Assembly: GCA_026413225.1 (NCBI GenBank)
Contig: CM048552.1
Span: 199,281,553-199,345,552, forward strand
Direction of reading: 5' to 3'
Length of the DNA stretch: 64,000 bases
From: Otis tarda
Lineage: Eukaryota > Chordata > Aves > Otidiformes > Otididae
Shown: positions 13,001-28,000 of the stretch, piece by piece
Layout of the letters: every line of letters begins with the position of its first letter
Position numbering within the stretch: position 1 is the first letter of the stretch
Translations under genes and position numbers: made by a program
The notes under the pieces: model-generated
What the model saw: only the letters and a program-made list of their open reading frames with translations
Database searches by the model: none
What the model was told of the DNA's origin: nothing

Positions 13001-16000
13001 AGAGGAGCCGACAAGGAGGGGTGCCATGCTGGACCTTGTGCTCACCAACAGGGAGGGGCTGGTGGGGGACGTGAAACTGACGGACAGCCTTGGCTGCAGT
13101 GACCATGACGCGGTGGAATTCAAGATCCACGGGGCGGCGAGGAAACTGCACAGTAAGCTCTCTGCCCTAGATTTCCGGAAGGCGGACTTTGGCCTCTTCA
13201 GGAACCTCATGGGCAAAGTGCCATGGGAGGCGGCCCTGGAGGGAAGAGGGGCCCAGGAAAGTTGGTCCATATTTAAGGAGCACCTCCTCCAAGCTCAGCA
13301 GAGGTGCATCCCGATGAAGAAGAAGTCGGGCAAAAAGGCCAGGAGGCCAGCATGGATGAGCAAGGAGCTCCTGGACCAACTGAAAGTAAAGAAGGAAGCC
13401 TATAGAGGGTGGAAGCGGGGACAGGTAGCCTGGGAGGACTACCGAGTGGCTGTGCGAGCGGCCAGGGATAGGGTGAGGAAGGCTAAAGCCCTGATGGAAT
13501 CGAATCTGGCCAGGGATATAAAAAGTAACAAGAAAAGCTTTTACAGGTATGTAGGGGACAAAAGAAAATCCAAGGAGAATGTAGGCCCCCTCCGGAAGGT
13601 AACGGGTGTCGTGGTTACCCGGGATGTGGAGAAGGCTGAGGTACTCAACGACTTTTTTGCCTCAGTCTTCACTGATAAGGGCTCTTGTCTCCCCACCCAA
13701 GCTGTGGAAGGCACAGGCAGGGACTGTGAGGATGAAGAACCGCCCACGGTGCTCGAAGAGCAGGTTCAGGACCATCTAAGGAACTTGAAGGTGCATAAGT
13801 CCATGGGGCCTGATGAGATCCATCCGCGCGTCCTGAAGGAACTGGCGGATGAAGTTGCCAAGCCACTGGCCATCATATTTGAGAAATCGTGGAGGTCTGG
13901 TGAGGTCCCCGATGACTGGAAGAGAGGGAACATAACCCCCATTTTTAAAAAGGGGAGTAAGGAAGACCCGGGCAACTACAGGCCGGTCAGCCTCACCTCC
14001 GTGCCTGGCAAGGTCATGGAGCAGATTCTCCTGGAAACCATGCTAAGGCACATGGAGAGCAAGGAGGTGGTTGGTGACAGCCAACATGGCTTCACCAAGG
14101 GCAGATCGTGCCTGACCAATTTGGTGGCCTTTTATGACGGGGTAACAGCATCGGTGGACAAGGGACGGGCAACGGATATCGTCTACCTGGACTTGTGCAA
14201 AGCTTTTGACACTGTCCCGCATGACATCCTTCTCTCTAAACTAGAGAGGCATGGGTTCGATGGATGGACCACTCGGTGGATAAGGAGTTGGCTGGATGGC
14301 CGCACTCAGAGAGTGGTGGTCAACGGCTCAATGTCCAAGTGGAGACCGGTCACGAGTGGCGTCCCTCAGGGGTCCGTGTTGGGCCCGGCCCTGTTCAACA
14401 TCTTTGTCGGCGACATGGACAGTGGGATAGAGTGCACCCTCAGCAAGTTCGCCGATGACACCAAGCTGTGTGGTGCCGTCGACTCGCTGGAAGGGAGGGA
14501 TGCCATCCAGAGGGACCTTGACAGGCTGGAGAGGTGGGCCCGTGCCAACCTCATGAAGTTCAACCAGGCCAAGTGCAAGGTCCTGCACCTGGGTCGTGGC
14601 AATCCCAGGCACAAATACAGGCTGGGCGGAGAATGGATTGAGAGCAGCCCTGAGGAGAAAGACTTGGGAGTGCTGGTGGACGAGAGGCTCAACATGAGCG
14701 GGCAATGCGCCCTTGCGGCCCAGAAGGCCAACCGCATCCTGGGCTGCATCAAGAGGAGCGTGGCCGGCAGGTCGAGGGAGGTGATTCTGCCCCTCTACTC
14801 TGCCCTGGTGAGACCCCACCTGGAGTACTGCGTCCAGTTCTGGAGCCCCCAACACAAGAAGGACATGGACCAGTTGGAAAGGGTCCAGAGGAGGGCCACC
14901 AAGATGATCAGAGGGCTGGAGCACCTCTCCTATGAGGACAGGCTGAGAGAGTTGGGGCTGTTCAGCCTGGAGAAGAGGAGGCTCCGGGGAGACCTGATAG
15001 CGGTCTTCCAATACCTCAAGGGGGCCTACAGGAAAGATGGGGAGAAACTGTTCAGTAGGGCCTGTTGTGATAGGACAAGGGGTAATGGGTTTAAATTAGA
15101 AGGAGCTAGGTTTAGATTAGATATTAGAAAAAAATTTTTTACAATGAGAGTTGTAGAGCACTGGAACAGGTTGCCCAGAGAGGTGGTGGATGCCCCATCC
15201 CTGGAAGTGTTCAAGGCCAGGCTGGATGAGGCTCTGAGCAACCTGATCTAGTCAGGGATGTCCCTGCTCTTGCAGGGGGGTTGGACTAGATGACCTTTGA
15301 AGGTCCCTTCCAACTCTAACCATTCTATGATTCTATGATTCTATGATTAGAAAAACTGATTTTTTTTTTTTTTTGGCTTTGATTTGAACAAGAAACAGAC
15401 CATCATTGTATTGTTTAACATGTTTTTAAAATGCCATGAATACAAATTACTCCTAGATGAAAATCTTAAAAACATATCTGGAACTTTTATGCAATACTAA
15501 ATAAAACCAAATACGCAACCCTAATTTTCTGGAGGAAGGCAACTCTAATTTTCTGAATGTAACAGTGGGCTCAGAGTTGACTTTTACCACTCAAGACTAA
15601 TAACTGGGGAATAAGTAGTTCTGTAAAGATGCTACATTGTTGCTCAGACAAAAGCTAATAAAGTATTAGAAGTTACAGGGAAAGGAACAAAGAACAGAAG
15701 AAATGGTTACACAGACATATTACTGATTTCTGTGTAATACCAAACAGCGTATGCAGTCCTGGTCCCAGTATCTCAAGGAGAACTGAACAGACTTGGAGAA
15801 GGTGGGAAGAAGGGTGTCGGAGATGATCTTGGTACACACACTGTCCAAGGAGATTAAAGGTTTTGATATGGGGAAAAATAGGCTGAAAAAAGGTAATACG
15901 AGAGAGTTCTGTCAAGTCATAAGTGATATGGAGAAGGGAATAGAGAATTGCTGTCTGCTCTTTCTTTTAACACAGAAACTAGGTTGTATTAAGGGATTTG

Positions 16001-19000
16001 CAGGTAGCCAGCTCAGAGCAGACAAAAGAAATGAACATTTGGATGACACACACACAATTTATAGGGCCTCTTGTATAGCGTGTTGCAAATACTCCCACTT
16101 CACTTCTATCCAGACAAGAATAAAAAATATTTGTTGGAAGTTATTGATTGAAAAGTTGCTAAGCCTCAAATTGCTGGAGGATACAGAAATATTTTGGAGA
16201 TGTCTCACTTTGAGCTTAGCCCTGTATCCATTTTTCTCAGTTTCCCTGGCCATTGCCGGACATTTTCCTGTTGGGACACTAGCTTAGATTCTCAGTTCTG
16301 AGAATGACAGAGCACTGAGAAATTCCATTCAGGGCAGCAGGATGGAGTATAATTTGTGAAATTCTAGGCACTATGGTTTTACAAGTCCTTTTTTTTTGGT
16401 GGAGTGTAGGAAGGAGTCTTGAGACCATCACATAGTTTTCTACAAGATTTAACCATTGGAGGTGCTTGATCCCTCTATGGCCGTTGCAAAACTTTTGCAA
16501 TATGACTTTTCAGCTTCTTATTGAAAGTGCACATTGCAGAGGCTGTGTGATCTTTCCATGCTGTTATCCTTCCAGTTCCAAGCAACCTAAAGCTAAGTCA
16601 GACTCTGGGACTTCCAGGGATTCTTTTGGGTGCATTGGGTAGCACTGAAACGTGCATCAATGATCAGATGTCTTTCATTGCTGTTGCCTGTGGAATTGCT
16701 GTGTTCATCATCATATGTATGTCCTTGAACTATTTATTTTATTTGCAATAAGAACTCAAAGTTGGAGTAAGGAGTGGACGTGTTGAAGGTTGTTAGTTCC
16801 CTCCCGCAACCTTTGTGTACCAGAGTGTTAGAATGTGTTAGCAAAAGCATATCATAAGCATTTTATCCTCTTCAAGTTGATGTGGGACAAAGAAGGCCAT
16901 AAAGTTTCCTTTATCCCTATTTTGGGTGATAGAGAAGTTTAGGAATGAAACTTTTTTCTTTTTTTTAGAACTCATTGCATGGTTTGTCTTCCCGTTTATG
17001 GACTGAGAAACCTAACTTTAAGCTATGTAACATGGCAAAATTTTCAAGACTTCTCATGTAGCTACTCTGTTATTTCTATGCAAAATCAATTCAGCATTTT
17101 GTAACATGGAAGCATGAAGATGTCATTGTTGCCGTGTCACTACTCTGCTGTCTGCTTTTCAGAATGGAACTGACTTGCTGCCACCTTTTTGCTGTCAGAA
17201 TAACATTTCTGTCTTCCTTAAATTGAAAGATACTGTAACTTGCAAAGCCTGGAGATTAATATATATATACACATATAGGATATAGAGATATATGCAGGGT
17301 ATAGATATCTATGTAATATGTACTAGTACTTCAGACATGTGGTGGCATAGTACCATTTAAAACAGCATTTGATAAAGTGGTTAAATCTTTTATATTTAGC
17401 TTAAGTAATTGAGGTTGTCCCCATTAAGTATCACACATCTAGCAGTATTCAGTACTTAGCTAAATTTGAACTCCATTTTTGGTCTTTTATGTTTTCAGCT
17501 TTTCTTAATAAACTCTCTTTTGAATTAAGTTAAAAACATTTTTTGTCATGAGCAGGCATGAAAATCTTTGTTTTCCTCTGTCCATTCAGAAAAAGAAGTA
17601 AGCAGAAAAATGAAGAAAAACCTAACCTTCCCTTGAGGGTACAGTGCCTGAAGTTTTGTGCAGGAAAAAAAGTTGCAAATGGCAAATTAATTGGTAGGGG
17701 TTTTTTGCTTCCCTGCTTCTTACTGAGGAAGGAAAACCAGTCCTCATTTGAAGAAAATGAAGTACTTCTGAAGTTTATGAACTTCTAAAGATGTTCATCA
17801 GTTCATTAAAATATGTATGTTACTGATAATATCAGTAAATGAGAATGGATTAATCTCTTTAGTGTATTGACTCCTCTGCTTTACTTAGGTTACTTCGATT
17901 GTGGTTACACTGCCTGCTGCTATAGTGGTGGAACAGAACTGGGAGAAAGCTACTACAAGGCTTTAGGTTAGTGCATTTTGACCATCTTCCTTGAAAGACC
18001 AAAAAAAGAGATGTGCAGGGACTTTTCACATGTGTCTAACATAGTTAGGACAGTTATTTGGTGGTTTCTATCTTGGAAGCTCCTGCTTTTCGCTTTGGGA
18101 AAGACACTTGGGAAGCTCTATAGGTCTTTGCTTCTGATAATCTGAGAACTTTGCAGAAATAACTGTGTTTCAGCAATTCTGTTTATGGAAAGATGAGATG
18201 TTCAGCCAGCTAACTAACCTTAAGGAGCTTTTAGTTATCAAATATTGGAAATTATTAGTCCTTTTTCTGTTCTATAGGGTATATGGTTGGGGCTAAGATA
18301 AAAGGGAGTTCTTAACTCTGGTTCTTGATAAGACAGGGAGGAGTCCGAGAGAACTTTCACTGTCTCTTCAGAAGTAATTCTCTCCAAATCACCAAGCTCA
18401 GAATCTCAGAATCTGGGATTAGCTCACTCTTGCAGATTCCATATCTGCAAAAATCAAGAGAGTAAATATATATTAGATTTTGAAACAGTTATAGAGGTAG
18501 AATGAATTTCTTTAATATATTTTACTTTTAAAACAAGCTGAACAGAAGCAGCTGCTTCATGTTGATTTTTTTAAAAAATATTTAGTGTTTCATGTTTTTT
18601 GCTGTTTATAAACTTACACTTCTTTTGAAGAACCAAAATACCACCCAACTCATTGATTGAGCTTTCTCTCTTAAATTTGGAAATGTATTATTTTATGTGT
18701 ATAGTCTGTCTGCCCAACTGCATTGGCAAAACCCAGCAGCTGGTAATGTTTATGATAATGATTAGTAATCAAATAATTAAGTGTTGACATTCAAATTGTT
18801 ATTAAGCTCCAGAAATAACATCTTGTTTTGATGAATGCGATAGTTCATGGCATTGCTGTTTTAGTTTGCAGGTTTAGTATGAGTAAATTACCTGATGGAT
18901 GTTTTGGTAAGTGCAGGATGTGTACTTTTCCTAGACATGAACACTTTTTTTTTGGGAAGGAGGTAAAAACTACCAATAATTCAGTTCTGAATTAATCTTG

Positions 19001-22000
19001 CATCTGTGCTATGACATGGTATTTCTGTACTTCAGGGTTGCTCTTCTATTCTTTTTTTTTCGTGGACTTTGAGGCTTTCATTCTTTGGTCTCTGAGAGTG
19101 ACGTGATTGGACCATTCCTTGTACAGAAAATCCTGGCTTTTAATTATTAAGGATTACTGATAGGTTACAAGTTTCTCTTGATAGCAATACATACTGATTT
19201 AAAAAAAAAAAAAGGTTGAGTGTAGGTAAGTAAGATCTCGCTCAGTATTTCAAATGAATAAGAGGTGTTCCTGAAACAATATTGATAAAATGATACCTTG
19301 AACAGTTTCATTGCACAAACGAGAAGTCATGTATTTAGTTTTACTTACCTAGGTTTCTGGAAAAAATTATTTGAGATGTGCAAGCTGTTGTTTTTGGAAA
19401 CATCTTGTTTGATGCTTTTGACTTAGACCTCTACCTTTATTTATGTTTTGTATTTTTTGATATATTTTCTTTGAAAATACTGCCTAAACTTTTAAAAAAA
19501 CTCAGTGTGTAACAATATCACTGACTTCACTGTATTTGGGCTCTAAGCAAACTGTGAAATGAGCAGGTTTTCCCGGTGAAGTTCGGTCAGGTATTTCCTC
19601 ATAAAAGCTTACCCCTGGGTTGTTGCAGTGACTAATATTTGCTGAGGTGATGGAATGCTTTGGTGGTATTTTACACTTCAGTTTTCAGTGGAAAATTACA
19701 GAAATTGTTCCTTCGACTGAAATTAATAGTAAAACATATCACTGTTAGGACTTATAGAGCTGTTATTTGTTGGAAGTTGCTTCTGTGCTGTAATGCTAAG
19801 CACCTCTTTTTTGTTCTTTCCCTTTTAAATCCTTTATGAAATGTTACATCACTCACTGTCTCTGTGGAAGGAAATAAGTATGTCAGTATTACTATACTCA
19901 CTTAAATCTTAGAGTGATATTAGGAGAGTAACAGCACGGAGAAGTGCTGCCTTTTCACAAAAGGTTTTCACACTTTGACGAAGCACCTCTGTAGGCGTTT
20001 TTGAAAGTAACATCTTTCGTTTAACAGACAGGTCATTCCAGAAGGCAAGCGATGAAGACAGATTTCTTCATTGTTATATTCTGTAAGTCCTTCCTCTAGA
20101 GCTCGCCCTGCCACCAAAGGGGAGAGGTCCTACATTAACCTAAAGTATCTGCCTACAGTTTCCTAGCAGTAGTAGTAGCTACTGCTCTGCATCTGTTTGT
20201 CTGTTGTGTCTGCAGCTGTACCAGCAGCAACAGTTACTGACTCCCAGGTGTTTCTGCCTGAAGGTTGACATCACCTAGAGTTTGATTTTTAAGTCACGTC
20301 TGACTGTTCTGTAATGATTATTAATCACAAGAAGCTTAAATGATTTAAGTGATGATTGTTTCAGTGACATGTCTTCTGTGCCTTTTGGCAGGCGAAAATG
20401 ACAAAGAGCAGTGACGTTTCCAACTGGCACGGTTGTGTATGGAGGAGGTGGAGGTACAGGCAGCACTCTGACTCATTTGTGATTTGGCAAGTTCAGGTGG
20501 AAGCTAAGCCCTTTCCTGTGTTTCCACTGCTGTCCTCCTTGGGAAAACTCTGTGAATGTAACAATAATTGGAATATTGAGGGTAGAAAAAAGCAGTCTGA
20601 GCATTCATGAAAATAAGTTTGTTATTCAGGTAGGAAATTGGTTGATATAAGAGCATCAGAACTGCAAGGAAGGATATGTTCAGATTCCCTGAGTTTTGGG
20701 GTGATGGAAGCTGGGAGAGTAAGACAGGCAGCTTTTCTGATAGCTGAGTATCGGAACTGGTAATTGAATGGAATAGATTGTGTGATAGGATAGGCGGTGG
20801 TCCTGACATTAGAAATAAAAGCTCATTGTTTAGGTTTGGAGTACCTTATGTTAATGTCTGAAGGACTGAGTTAGGTATTAGTCTTTTGAATTTATCTACC
20901 AGAAGGCTTTTGCCAAAAGGAGTTTTTCCACACTTCTTCCTCCTGTTCACTTCCTCCCCAAAGTGCACATTTTTCCCTCATTCCTTGTGCTTAAAATGGT
21001 AGCCTTGATGACCTTGCCAGAGGGCCAACTTGGAAGCTTGATCTGCAGGAAACTGCACACTGCTGTTGGTGGGATTCACTCAGGGTAGTTCTTGAAGTCC
21101 CTTGAGGCTGGAGTGCAGGGACAGGCCTGTGCAGGGAAGGTGGTGGGAACATGTGAGTGGGAGTGCGGAGAAGAAAGGTGTGGGAACGGAGCCTTGCCCT
21201 TCAGTGTCAGGTAGCCATTAGAGCAGCTTAGCTGTTGCTCTCTGTGTTCGATGTTTTTGTCATGCTGTATTGATCTGGTGTTGTGCTGTGGAGTTTCTTC
21301 TGGTTGCTTTTTAGAGAAAAAGAGAATTTTTCTTCATTTGGATGGAGAAGTTGGCTTTTAAATGGTGATAATTATTATCTGAAGAGCTAGAGGTTGACCA
21401 GAGTTAAGGACGGGAAATTGCATGGTCTCTGTAGTGGTATGGAAAATTGTCTCTGGCCTTGGTGGGAGCTGAAATGGTACATAGAGTTGGGATCAGGAAA
21501 GAGCATTGATGGGCTGGGGAGGGAGTGTTTTAGCCTCCATCCCTAGGTCATGCACATCTACTTCTGGACATCTTTGGGGGCCTGTTACGTAACAACCTCC
21601 ATTTATTGGGCAGCCTAGACCTTGGCCATTGGCAGTCCTAGACCTTGGCCATTGGCAGTGACACTGATCTTTTCTGCTTCCTCCTGGGGTGGCACAGTGT
21701 AATTTTTACAGCTTTTGGTGTTTGTGTCTGCAGTGTGTTACAGGCTATTTGGAGCAAGTTTTGTTCTTCATTTAGCACATAGTGTTGTCAGCAACTATGC
21801 AGGCTGGCCTTAATGACCTGCCTAATGAACACCAGAAAGCACTTTCCCTGAGCTTGGTTTCCTTCCTCATTCAGATGTGAAATCCAAGACTACAAAGTTT
21901 GGCTCTGTTTACCTTGGCTAACATAGTGCTGTAGAGTAATTATTGTTTTTTATAGCACTTTACCAACAGACCTTTCAGAGTGCCTTGCCAGCATTGTGGT

Positions 22001-25000
22001 TCACCTCGTGCTTGTTGCAAAGGAGACTCTGTGCAACTTTATTAAGGTGTTGCAGAACTCAGTAATGTAGCATGACAGTTGCCCTTCTTGACAGGTTATT
22101 GTTTGTAATGCTCCTCTGCGTAGCGTGCACAGTCATTTACGTAATTAATACATTACTTTGAAATAGAGGTACTTCAGAAATGTAGCATCCTATATTTGTG
22201 GAGAAAAAAAAACTTTAAAATATTGCAGTGGTGGACTAAAATGTACCTAATGTTAAGTACTCATCTGTAAAGAGGAAAGGATAAATTTTTGGATATTTTT
22301 GTGGTACCATGCAGTATTAATGAACTTTAATGTGAATTAAATACTTTAACTCCTGTGGGTTGAAAGATGTGAAAGTATTAGAGTTGGCCTTCATAGCACA
22401 GAATGGTAAGTCTGATAGGGGACTTAATTATAAAATGTAGAAAAGGAAGAAAAACTAGTTAGATGCTAGTAAGCCCTGTGTCATTATAAAAGACGAGTAG
22501 AGTAGAAAGGTAAGATATTCCTCCTCCTGACCACTTGAAATAATTGGAGGGAGTGTGCATGCATGAGGGGAAACAATTCATAACAATAAAAATGAATATT
22601 GTAGGTTGATGGTAGAGGGAGCTAGATTGTTTTTAGAAGTAGAAAGGATCAGAGAGTGTTGCTGCTAACTTTCTAGTCTCATGTTAAAATGATAATTTAG
22701 ATGAAAATAAAACTTCTTTCATCATTTTATATCTCTAGGCAGCTTTCTCTTTTTTTAATTTTACATATGGATGTTGTTAAGAATCTTCTGTATTTTGTAC
22801 CTTTGTCTAAGAAGAAACAAACTTTGACCTGATGCTTTTGTGTCTGTTTCTCTCTTTTTAATAGTCTAGTGGTATTGTCACTACAGATTAATCTTGCCCA
22901 ATTCTGTTTCATTTAGTATTCAGGAGACAACAGTCTGCAGTTTGATGATGATTTCTAGTCATTCTGTGTTCTGAATATGTATTTGTATACTTCAGCCAAA
23001 ACGATGATCCACCTCTTTTATTAGGATCGTGTATCTCAATTAACTCAATACTTGCCTGTGGTTTTTTTCTGTTTCTTCTTAGATCTAATAAAAGGTATAA
23101 AAGCTCCTTTTGTGCCTTATTTATAATGTTAACTTCATTTTATGCGATGTATATTTGTAACTTTGGTAACATGAAGGAAGTAGTAATTTTATTTAAAATA
23201 TACCTGCTATTATAGAGGAGGATAAGAGGCCAAATCTTCCTAGACAGGCAGAGAGTATTAATCGAAGACATGTTGACAAGCTGATCTTGGTTGACCTTCA
23301 TCTGAGATATTTATAGATCTATATGCCCAAGAGCTGCTGAAGGGGTGGGAGGGAGCTGTGAACTCCAGCTGCAGGTCTTTCTCAACCAAAAGTGAAATGG
23401 AGTATGTGGCAAGCCTGTCCTTTTCGCAGTCCAGATCCTGGCAGCATGTTTCATGATACTTGTAGACCAAACAAGTCTGGAGCCTTTTGTGTTTTTCCCA
23501 TCTAGAACTGTAGTCAAATTCCCTTTATCTCTGCTGTTTCATCTCTGTCCACTTTTAAGCTTGGGTTTTGTGTATGTGTGGCTTATAGACATTTTCTGAG
23601 TTGCATGGCTGAGGTTATTAGCTTTCACTTATCCATGAGTGTAGCGTGCTTAGCTACTTTATTTTAGTCAGATGAATATATTTTTAAGACAGAAGTGCCA
23701 TCATTGTCTGTACGGACTGGAACAGAAAATAGCAGTCAGCAATTTCCACATGAACTTTCAGGAGTGTTGTCCCAGACGGACCAATGTCCTAGGGTGGGCA
23801 GGGTTAGACAGTGAGCTCTCTGGATCATGTAGATGTAGCAGGAAACATTCCTGTATTTTTTTGAGTCCTGGGTGGTTTTGGTGACCCTATGTTATGCTTA
23901 ACAGCTATTTCACTCTCACTTAATTGTAGTTCTGCTTACCTTTTTGTTGTTCTGTTTATTTACAAACTGGAAAACTGTTTTGATATTGTAACAAATGTCT
24001 CAATGTGCTCTTAACTCATTCTTTCTTTATCCCTGCCTTTTGAATTTTAAGATATAGCATTCACACTTTTTGACTGTCAGCTTCATTCTAGCGATGGAAG
24101 TCTCAGTCTTGGCGTCTTTATTCAACTTGACTTAAACTTTTTTTTTTTTTCCGTTTGGCAAAGTCCCTTCTTTTAAAATTAAGAAGTCGGTGTAGCAGCC
24201 TGGCTGTACTTGCATTTAAGTGCCTTAGAAAGTTTATCGCCTGGGTCTTCTAAGAAAATAGATGATGAAGGTTTAAAAGGGTACTGTGGTTGAGCACAGA
24301 TGTTGTATACTCCTTGAGAGTATGGACTTCTGCAGTTCTAAGTTTTGCACCTTGCTGAGATATTTCTGAAGTTGAATATGCACAAAGATAGGCTTGCTAA
24401 CTTCTCAAATTAATAGACAGAGCACCCTGTTTTGCAATGGAGTAATTGCCCAGAGAATGTTTTGAAATAGAAAATCAGAAGTCCACTGTATCATATCCTG
24501 TGCAGTTAATGAAGATTGTAAGAATAGAAGACTTCTCAGAATAAAGAACAGAGGTTGAATGTCTCGATGTCACTCTTATTTAGGATGACAGGATGAAATG
24601 AGTGCTAGAGGAGCTGCAAAGCTGTAGCTAGAGGAATGGGGGTGCATAGTATGTTTTAGCTGGATTTCCCCTTTAACGTGTAATCTGAAAGTATTTTTAT
24701 TGCAATCCTCTAAAAAGGAAAGTTCTCAAGCACAATTCTCGACATTGCGTGTGGTTATGTCAGTGTGGCTTACAAAGGTGTGGCTGTGAGTAAATGCTAC
24801 TGAAGTCAGCCTGGGTATTTTTCTTCTCTGTTCGTCTTAGGCCAAAAGTAGTTATGAGAAGGAGCAGAGGCGTGAGCTGCTAAAGCAGCTACGAGGTGAA
24901 GATACGTGGATGCTTGCTGATGTGAACGAACGTGTGGAACAACTGGAAAAGGTGACGGAAATGTAAATTATTGAATTGTATTGTTAGTTTTACAGCATGC

Positions 25001-28000
25001 TCATACGAACAGCGGGCTTTGAGAGCTTTAAGATGCTCTTTAAAAACCTCCCAGTTTCTGAAGTCTTTATTCTTCACTGTTAGCTTTTTTAAAGTGGAAA
25101 TAATATTTTACTCACAAAGAGGAAAAATTTCTGTCATTCAATTCCAGCTTTAATTTCTGCCGAATGCAGAAGAGCAAGCACTGCCAGACAAGAATAGTCC
25201 TATGGGAAGAAAAGACTTTGTAGCCATCCTGTTTGTGCTCATTCACAGGAGAAAACTTAATGGAACCACTGAATTTTGCATCCTTTAGTATCAATGTAGA
25301 AATCTGTGCAGGTATTTAAACAAAAGACAGATGTGTATTGATGATGCAGGGATTCCCAAGAAAATAGATTTGATCAAAATTAATGTACTGGAGAAGATAC
25401 TCTATGTATAGTTACAGTGCCTTAGTTCCAGTGAAAAAGGTATTGAGAGGGGGAAGAAAAGTCGATTATGCATGTCAGGCATGCCCTTCCCCGCCCTTGC
25501 CCTCAACAGAAGAAAGAGAGGGTAGTAGAAGTAAAATGTAGCTGTGTCCAGCTGTGTGCGTTTTACCTTTTTCAATGTGGTTTTGAAAGTAGATTGTGAT
25601 TGTGATTTTTTTTTTTTTTTTTGTATGTGGGTGGTTTGATTTGCTAGATCTCATTTACAAACATTTATTTCTAGGAACATTCTGTGCAGAAAAAGAAGAA
25701 AAAAGATAAGCATTCAAAAAAATCTAAGAAAGAGAAGAAGAAAAATAAGAAACAAAAATCTGAAAAGAAGGATGACTTACTTGATAGTTCTTCGGTAAGT
25801 AAGAAACTTTGAAATGCTTCAGATGACAATTTTAAAATCTGCATCATTTTAGTCTGTGTGGGTACACATGGTTAGTAAAATTAAGACTCATTCTTACACT
25901 TTTCTGTTGGGAAAAACTGTAGCAAAGTTTATCTTTTTAATATACCAAGCATTTAATGAATTTATGTGAGTGCTTGTGAATTTTATAATGTTGAATTCAC
26001 TTGGTAAGACCTAAGGGATTTATAGATTTTCAGCAGAGAGAAATGGAAAAAAATCCTCATTCTAGGACAGACTGGAAAAATTAATAATTCCCAATAGTCA
26101 GTGGTGTATGATAGAATGATGTGTCTAAAATTGCAAATACTTTATTTTGATTTTAAGCATGAGTTACTGCTGCCTTTTTCCATGGATCTTCAGCCATGTA
26201 AACTCCCAACAACATGGGAGTTGTACGTGAGTCTGAAGGGAGGCTCAAACTTGTGCATTTGGATCTGTAGACAGATGCCTTCGCACTGAGGGACACTCTG
26301 TCAAAACAGTACAGAGGCTGCATTAGAAATCTGGCTACTTTCTGGGAACATTGTGTGAAACATTCTCCCAGCATTTTGGTGCAAGTCAGGTACCACTGTG
26401 CTTTTTTTTTTCTTTTCAGAGATTCTCTTTTATTGAGTGAAGGAACATGCAGTATGATGAGATTTATTTTCCAGGGATTGATAGTAGAAGTGAACTATAC
26501 TTTTCATTGTGGGAAGTAACCTAAGGCACAAATGTCCCACATTTCCAGTGGGAGTCATCAAAACCCCTCAGATCGCATCAGTGAGTCCCAGGATACAGCA
26601 CAGTCCTGGCTGATACCATTGATCCAAAGTCTGTTATTCCCATGACAGGTTCATGTAAATAGCAAAGAAACTCTGTTCAATAGAGTCCTATTTGCTTTGA
26701 GTGTAAAATCTCAGTGCACTGTTTGCAAGTGCAAGTGTAGGAGGTCGGATATGAGAACAGGAGGAGATAGGTGCAGTGCTGTATATTGTACTGTGTTACT
26801 GATTTAACTTTTTAAACGTAAAACATATTTAGTAATTAATTTAGATTTTTAAGTTTTGTTTTTGTAATGCCATAAGAACAATTGGGTTTTGTTTTGTTTT
26901 TATTCTGACAGTTTTCACTTTAGCAGTGTTGTGCTAATAAAATGCCAGTATGAACTTGTGTTACGTGCTGTGATCTACTCATGAAGCATGGTGGAATGTT
27001 TTGATCATGAAGGAACAGTCTCCTATGGGAATATCAATATTCTACTTTTATTGTCAATATTTTTAGATAATAAACAGTAATATATTAGTAATGCATCAGC
27101 AATCAGCATCAATTTGGATTATCAATATACTTAGTAAGTATTGTGTTTTATCAATGTATAATAGTAAGTTAAGGTGTTATTGTTATTCTTTACATTAAAT
27201 TCTTTTTTTAGGATTCTTCAGTTGAATGGGTTGAGTCAAATGTGTCACAGTCGGATAACACAGAAAAGGCTTGGAAGGTCACCAAGCAATCAGATGCTGT
27301 GAAAGAACCCTCCCTGCAGGTAAGCAGTCTGAGAACTACTCCAGAAATAAATTCAGCATGACCAAATGGGAAACGTGTTTAGATTTCTTGACAGTTCTTT
27401 TGCAATGAGTTGAACAAAACCTATTTTACAGACAAATGTCTTTGTTTAGTTAGGTAAATGTTACATTTCATTCATTGGAAGACTTATCTACCTAACAGCT
27501 GTTTAGTATTTAATAAGGCACTACGCTTAAAGTTGCCTAGCACCAATTTCTTTCATCATACTTTGATGTTCTAGCAACTTAGCTTGATTTTCTTGGAGAG
27601 GTCAACTTAAACAACTTGACTAGACACGTTATTTTTGCTGCATAATTTTGGTGGCTATTCTACAGTTGAATGAGTTTTTGCTTCTGTGGTGCTTGAACAG
27701 ATGTAAGGAAGAGAGGTGTAGAACTTTTCAGCCACAGTATTTATGGAATCAGTGCCTCATTTGATCTTCGTAGGTGAATTCTATGCCCAGTAAGCAGTGT
27801 TTATTCTGGAAAATTGAGTCATTCTGAAATGAACTGCTGTGATTTTAGTAACATAGCTGTAGTCACATATCATCCTCAGTTGTGTGAAATTATGATTTTT
27901 TAATTGTCTTATTTCACTCCTGAAAAAAGTCCCTATTTCTCATTCTGAATTTGTGCATTTTGTTAAGAGAAATAAAAAGGATCGCTGAATCGTATCTAAC

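Larger units (their letters stand above)
16061..24840 (+). other. Remaining intron 1 of CWF19L2
   Basis: About 8.8 kb of AT-rich intron ending in the exon 2 acceptor. It holds an AT/TA-rich patch at 17258-17330 and a small tandem duplication at 21614-21659. No further exon, RNA gene or clear transposon was seen. Confidence 0.6.

Noticed and set aside
12842-15241. Several minus-strand frames of 65-227 codons opposite the CR1 ORF2
   Set aside because: They are shadows of the intact CR1 frame on the plus strand.
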